In this document: piece by piece, positions 7,026-9,316 of the stretch
Numbering within the stretch: the first letter of the stretch is position 1
How the letters are laid out: each line of letters starts with the position of its first letter
DNA from: a bacterium
Lineage (GTDB): Bacteria > RBG-13-66-14
Assembly: GCA_021107695.1 (NCBI GenBank)
Contig: JAIOSI010000083.1
Coordinates: 1 to 9,316 of the forward strand
Length of the DNA stretch: 9,316 nucleotides
Reading direction: 5' to 3'
Translations under genes and position numbers: made by a program
Notes under the pieces: model-generated
Told to the model about the DNA's origin: nothing
The model's input: only the letters and a program-made list of their open reading frames with translations
Database searches by the model: none

Positions 7026-7066
7026 TTGTATCCGCTCTACTTTGTTGCCGCGCATTTACTACAGTA

Positions 7067-7098
7067 AACCGAGTTCCCCGCCGGAGCTTGGTTTTTTT
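7067..7098 (+). terminator. Intrinsic terminator of the zinc-ribbon gene
   Basis: AACCGAGTTCC (7067-7077) pairs over 11 bases with GGAGCTTGGTT (7083-7093), with two G-U pairs and a five-base loop, followed directly by a run of T to 7098. A small overlapping palindrome, TTTACT/AGTAAA (7055-7068), could compete with the left arm. Confidence 0.8.
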
Positions 7099-7119
7099 GT
7101 GTTTTTTACCATTGGGGTC

Positions 7120-7148
7120 TTGACAAGGGTTATCGGAGGGACTATATT
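7120..7148 (+). promoter_or_regulatory. Strong sigma-70-type promoter of the membrane protein/regulator operon
   Basis: TTGACA (7120-7125), 17 bases, TATATT (7143-7148). Transcription should begin near 7155. This excludes the in-frame GTG at 7154 as the usual start and supports ATG 7214, which has GGAGG at 7204-7208. Confidence 0.8.
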
Positions 7149-7213
7149 TACCCGTGGTTAGTGATACAAACTGGTCTGCAAGAAAGCCCCGAAAGAAACC
7201 AGCGGAGGATACA

Positions 7214-7879
7214 ATGGAAAGCAAACACTCAATACCGCCGGAGCAGCTCGAAAAGGCTCTGGAAGATGTTAAGCAGATTCGCAATCTTGTCAATCAGAAT
7301 CGCATTGGCGAGGTCTTTTCTCGGATTATCTCCAATGCACTGCCTGGTTTTTCCATCCTCTTTTTCCTTTCTGCCCTGACGATGGCAGGAATACAACTGA
7401 TTCTAGATTACGGAGCCGTAACCATCGTTGGACTTGCTAAAAACACCTTTGTTTGGGGCGTTGGGTTATTGGCTACTGTGATTCTGGGGATTTTCAAGTT
7501 TATGTTGTTCACCAGACAGAGCCGTCGCCAGGGCGAGGACTTCTGGAAAATCGTCGTATCTTTTTATCGACGGGGATTCATGGCTGTCATGGTTCCCTGG
7601 GCAGCGATTATTCTGGTTGGCTGCTTTGGATTCTCCGCAGCCGGAGAGTCATGGCGTATCGCTGGTTTCCTCTCCGTAGGCATGGGTGGACTCTTTGTTT
7701 CCGGTTACTTTCAATACGTTCCGCTATGGAACATGACCCCTTCTGGACTAGCAGCGATTGTGCTGGGGATTCCCGCCACCTTCTGGCTGCCTGAATATCC
7801 CTTCTACAAGCTGGCAGTGGTCTTTGCAGCAATGGGGTTGCTTCTGCTGCTTCCCTGGCGGAGGAAGGAGCGGGGCTAA
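7214..7879 (+). CDS. Six-helix integral membrane protein paired with a winged-helix regulator
   Basis: A 221-residue protein. Residues about 8-40 form a charged helix at the N-terminus. Six hydrophobic segments follow, at about 43-63, 78-99, 122-140, 147-167, 175-192 and 198-214, and the C-terminus is basic (RRKERG). There is no signal peptide or catalytic motif I recognise. The start at ATG 7214 is set by GGAGG five bases upstream and by the promoter at 7120-7148. The stop overlaps the next gene's start as TAATG, so the two are translationally coupled. Membrane proteins of this sort often sit beside an HTH_34 regulator in bacteria; I infer that they serve a common membrane or stress response, but no substrate can be named. 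Confidence 0.82.
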   Translation: MESKHSIPPEQLEKALEDVKQIRNLVNQNRIGEVFSRIISNALPGFSILFFLSALTMAGIQLILDYGAVTIVGLAKNTFVWGVGLLATVILGIFKFMLFTRQSRRQGEDFWKIVVSFYRRGFMAVMVPWAAIILVGCFGFSAAGESWRIAGFLSVGMGGLFVSGYFQYVPLWNMTPSGLAAIVLGIPATFWLPEYPFYKLAVVFAAMGLLLLLPWRRKERG

Positions 7880-8217
7880 TGGATGCTCACGCCAAGGTTT
7901 TTGAGCTATCCCGGCTCCTCCACGAGCGGGCGCGGCTGGGGATAATGAGCATCCTCACCGCGCGCAGCGATGACGTGGAGTTCACCGAGCTGGTGCGGCT
8001 GCTCAAGCTGACAAAGGGCAACCTCTCCCTGCACCTGCGCAAGCTGGAGGAGGCTGGCTACCTCACGGTGAAAAAGGAGTTTGTGAAGCGAATCTCCCGC
8101 ACCACCTATCGGGCAACCCTTGCCGGACGACGGGACTTCACCGAGTACCTGGGTCTGTTGGAGGAGGTCATCGCCGGAGCTAAGAGCAACCGTGGCGAAA
8201 CCGAAGAGAAAGAATAG
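7879..8217 (+). CDS. Winged-helix transcriptional regulator (HTH_34 / PF13601-like)
   Basis: A 112-residue protein. HERARLGIMSIL (15-26) is the typical first helix of this family, followed by FTELVRLLKLTKGNLSLHLR (35-54) as helix-turn-helix and KLEEAGYLTVKK (55-66) leading into the wing, with RTTYRAT (74-80) and a helix to about residue 100. The tail is acidic. The family is made of small ArsR/MarR-like DNA-binding proteins without a separate ligand domain. The start ATG overlaps the previous stop as TAATG, and GGAG lies just upstream. It probably regulates its own operon, but no clear operator dyad was found near the promoter at 7120-7148. A stem follows the stop directly (8218-8232). Confidence 0.88.
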   Translation: MDAHAKVFELSRLLHERARLGIMSILTARSDDVEFTELVRLLKLTKGNLSLHLRKLEEAGYLTVKKEFVKRISRTTYRATLAGRRDFTEYLGLLEEVIAGAKSNRGETEEKE

Positions 8218-8327
8218 GCAGCTTGAAGCTGCACACAGCCTCGCGACTAAGCATTTGAGTATAGTTAACGTTCATTCCCACGCCTTACCGCTCCCGCTGG
8301 TCGCTCCGATCTTCACAAGATGTTGCA

Positions 8328-8400
8328 GGGCGGGTGTCCACACCCACCCACCAGTTGGGTGGATTGATCTGCCGACGAAAGGAACATTGAACTGTCGGCA
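8328..8400. repeat. Cluster of three small hairpins
   Basis: First, GGGTGT, CC, ACACCC (8332-8345), with GGG and CCC outer pairs (8328-8349). Second, CCACCCA (8344-8350) with TGGGTGG (8356-8362). Third, TGCCGAC (8370-8376) with GTCGGCA (8394-8400). The first two share bases, so they would compete. There is no U-run. It looks like a degenerate palindromic repeat. Confidence 0.5.
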
Positions 8401-8546
8401 TCTATAACCGCCGCTCACAAGAACCCCACCCCCATTCCTTTTTGCCCTATATTAGCTGAACACGCTCTATTTCTTGTTATCCTTAAAAACTGTACCTGCA
8501 ACTTGAATCTTCACCTGTTGTTATAGATTATTCGCGAAACTGAGGC

Positions 8547-8563
8547 GCAGTGCTTGGCACTGC
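8547..8563 (+). promoter_or_regulatory. Leader hairpin before the RND exporter gene
   Basis: GCAGTGC, loop TTG, GCACTGC form a perfect seven-pair stem ending 14 bases before the ATG. It leaves the AGAGGT ribosome site (8565-8570) free. It might tune mRNA stability or translation. Confidence 0.35.
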
Positions 8564-8577
8564 CAGAGGTAAAAATC

Positions 8578-9316
8578 ATGAAGGACTGGCCTGGTGCACT
8601 GGGCGGATTTATTTACCGCCGACGCTGGTGGATCGTCATAGTCGCTGTGTTGCTGACCCTGGTGGGCGGATACCTGGCAGGGAACCTGCAATTCCGCTCG
8701 CACCTGACCGACACCATGCCCGAAGAACATCCCCAGGTGAAGGCCTACCTGGACATCATGGACGAGTTCGACTCCTCCGACATGGTTATCGTGGTCGTAC
8801 AGGGAGAGAATCCTGAGCAGCTGGGCGAGTTCGCCGAGCGGCTGGCACCCCGTCTGGACGCGCTCGATGAGTACGTCGGCTGGGTCAACTATCGCCTCGA
8901 TGATGAGTACATCGCCCAACACGGATTGATGCTCGCCAAAGCATCCGATCTGGAGAAGCTGCGGCCTTCCTTTGCCACTACGAAGCTGGACGAGGTGATG
9001 GTCGAGCTGAACAACTCCCTTGAGGAAACCTACATCGGTGGAGGAGTGGAGGACCAGGAACGAGAGAATGAGGCGATTGCCAGTATTGCCGGTCTCCACC
9101 GCTTTGCCAGCCGTCTTGCCGGACACGCCCTGAATCGAGACGATACCTCGGTCGGTGAGCAGGTGAAGCTGGCGGTGCGGGAACTGTCTCTGGGCGACCG
9201 CTACATTTACAGTCCCGACCGCACGGTTCTGATGATGTGGCTCCAGCCAAACTTTTCAATGACCGACTACGAGCTTATGGTGGACGGTATCAATGGAATT
9301 GAGGCGGTTTGCAAAG
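8578..9316 (+). CDS. RND/MMPL-superfamily exporter, N-terminal part (runs off the right edge)
   Basis: The frame starts at ATG 8578 and is open for 246 codons to the edge. A basic N-terminus (YRRRWW, 13-18) is followed by the first membrane helix (about 17-35). Then FRSHLTDTMPEEHPQVKAY (39-57) gives the LxDxxPExHPxVKAY pattern of the RND-superfamily 'predicted exporters' (MMPL/COG1033-like), and MVIVVVQGEN (69-78) is the first strand of the periplasmic porter domain. The later visible part is a helical and beta porter domain. The family uses proton flow to export lipids or hydrophobic compounds; the substrate here is unknown. Full-length members are about 750-1000 residues, so about a quarter to a third is seen. 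The ribosome site AGAGGT is eight bases upstream. Confidence 0.85.
   Translation, partial: MKDWPGALGGFIYRRRWWIVIVAVLLTLVGGYLAGNLQFRSHLTDTMPEEHPQVKAYLDIMDEFDSSDMVIVVVQGENPEQLGEFAERLAPRLDALDEYVGWVNYRLDDEYIAQHGLMLAKASDLEKLRPSFATTKLDEVMVELNNSLEETYIGGGVEDQERENEAIASIAGLHRFASRLAGHALNRDDTSVGEQVKLAVRELSLGDRYIYSPDRTVLMMWLQPNFSMTDYELMVDGINGIEAVCK

Larger units (their letters stand above)
8218..8577. other. Gene-free region with several hairpins
   Basis: No credible gene lies here. A 15-base palindrome (8218-8232) follows the regulator stop, without a U-run. Bases 8328-8400 hold three stems. Bases 8250-8327 include a C-rich stretch that, read on the minus strand (GAGCGACCAGCGGGAGCGG), looks like low-complexity or repeat DNA. 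A possible weak promoter for the exporter is TTGAAT (8503-8508) with GATTAT (8526-8531) at 17 bases; a TAGATT at 8524 is an alternative. Confidence 0.5.

Noticed and set aside
7026..7098. Possible structured RNA gene after the zinc-ribbon gene
   Set aside because: The only stable structure is the terminator stem; no tRNA or RNase P core is visible and the space is too small.
7154..7213. GTG start 20 codons upstream for the six-helix membrane protein
   Set aside because: It would lie at the predicted transcription start of the promoter at 7120-7148 and has no ribosome site, while ATG 7214 has GGAGG five bases upstream.
8521..9126. Minus-strand frame opposite the RND gene
   Set aside because: It is antisense to a frame with clear RND features and has no signal or domain of its own.

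Overview
The window looks like chromosomal DNA of an uncultured, diderm-like bacterium of moderately high GC. Most genes have clear Shine-Dalgarno sequences, TTG and GTG starts occur, promoters are of the sigma-70 type (TTGACA, 17 bases, TATATT), and there is a GAF plus AAA+ sigma-54 activator. Two secreted proteins end in nearly the same short C-terminal tag (EEATWGxIKA). Such tags point to one of the poorly studied candidate phyla with special cell-surface sorting, but no exact taxon can be assigned from the sequence. I see no tRNA, rRNA, CRISPR array, transposase, integrase or phage gene.

Layout. Bases 1-902 (minus strand) hold a two-gene operon: a TTG-started ArsR-type repressor, overlapping by 11 bases a two-helix membrane protein with a bacterial PH-like domain that runs off the left edge. 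The repressor has an excellent promoter whose -35 box lies in a perfect dyad. Divergently, 1219-2700 encodes a GAF/AAA+/Fis sigma-54 activator, preceded by a 300-base leader with nested dyad symmetries. Then come a secreted protein of unknown family (2795-3766), a small three-helix membrane protein (3906-4286) with an intrinsic terminator, and a gene-free stretch rich in hairpins.

The most interesting part is 4541-6533. Two convergent genes (4636-5367 plus, 5453-6415 minus) encode secreted proteins with unrelated bodies but the same C-terminal tag. They share a bidirectional terminator and have matching promoter architecture (TTGACA, 9 bases, TTTTAG, 2 bases, YACCTT). The sigma-54 regulator promoter at 1040-1068 fits the same pattern more loosely. 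I infer that they are co-regulated substrates of one export or anchoring route, whose machinery is not in this window.

The right part holds a short C4 zinc-ribbon protein (6615-7025) with its own promoter and terminator; a two-gene operon of a six-helix membrane protein and a winged-helix regulator joined by a TAATG overlap (7214-8217); a 360-base gene-free region with several hairpins; and the N-terminal part of an RND/MMPL-type exporter running off the right edge (8578-9316). Both HTH/membrane-protein pairs are translationally coupled, a common layout when the membrane protein and regulator serve one response.
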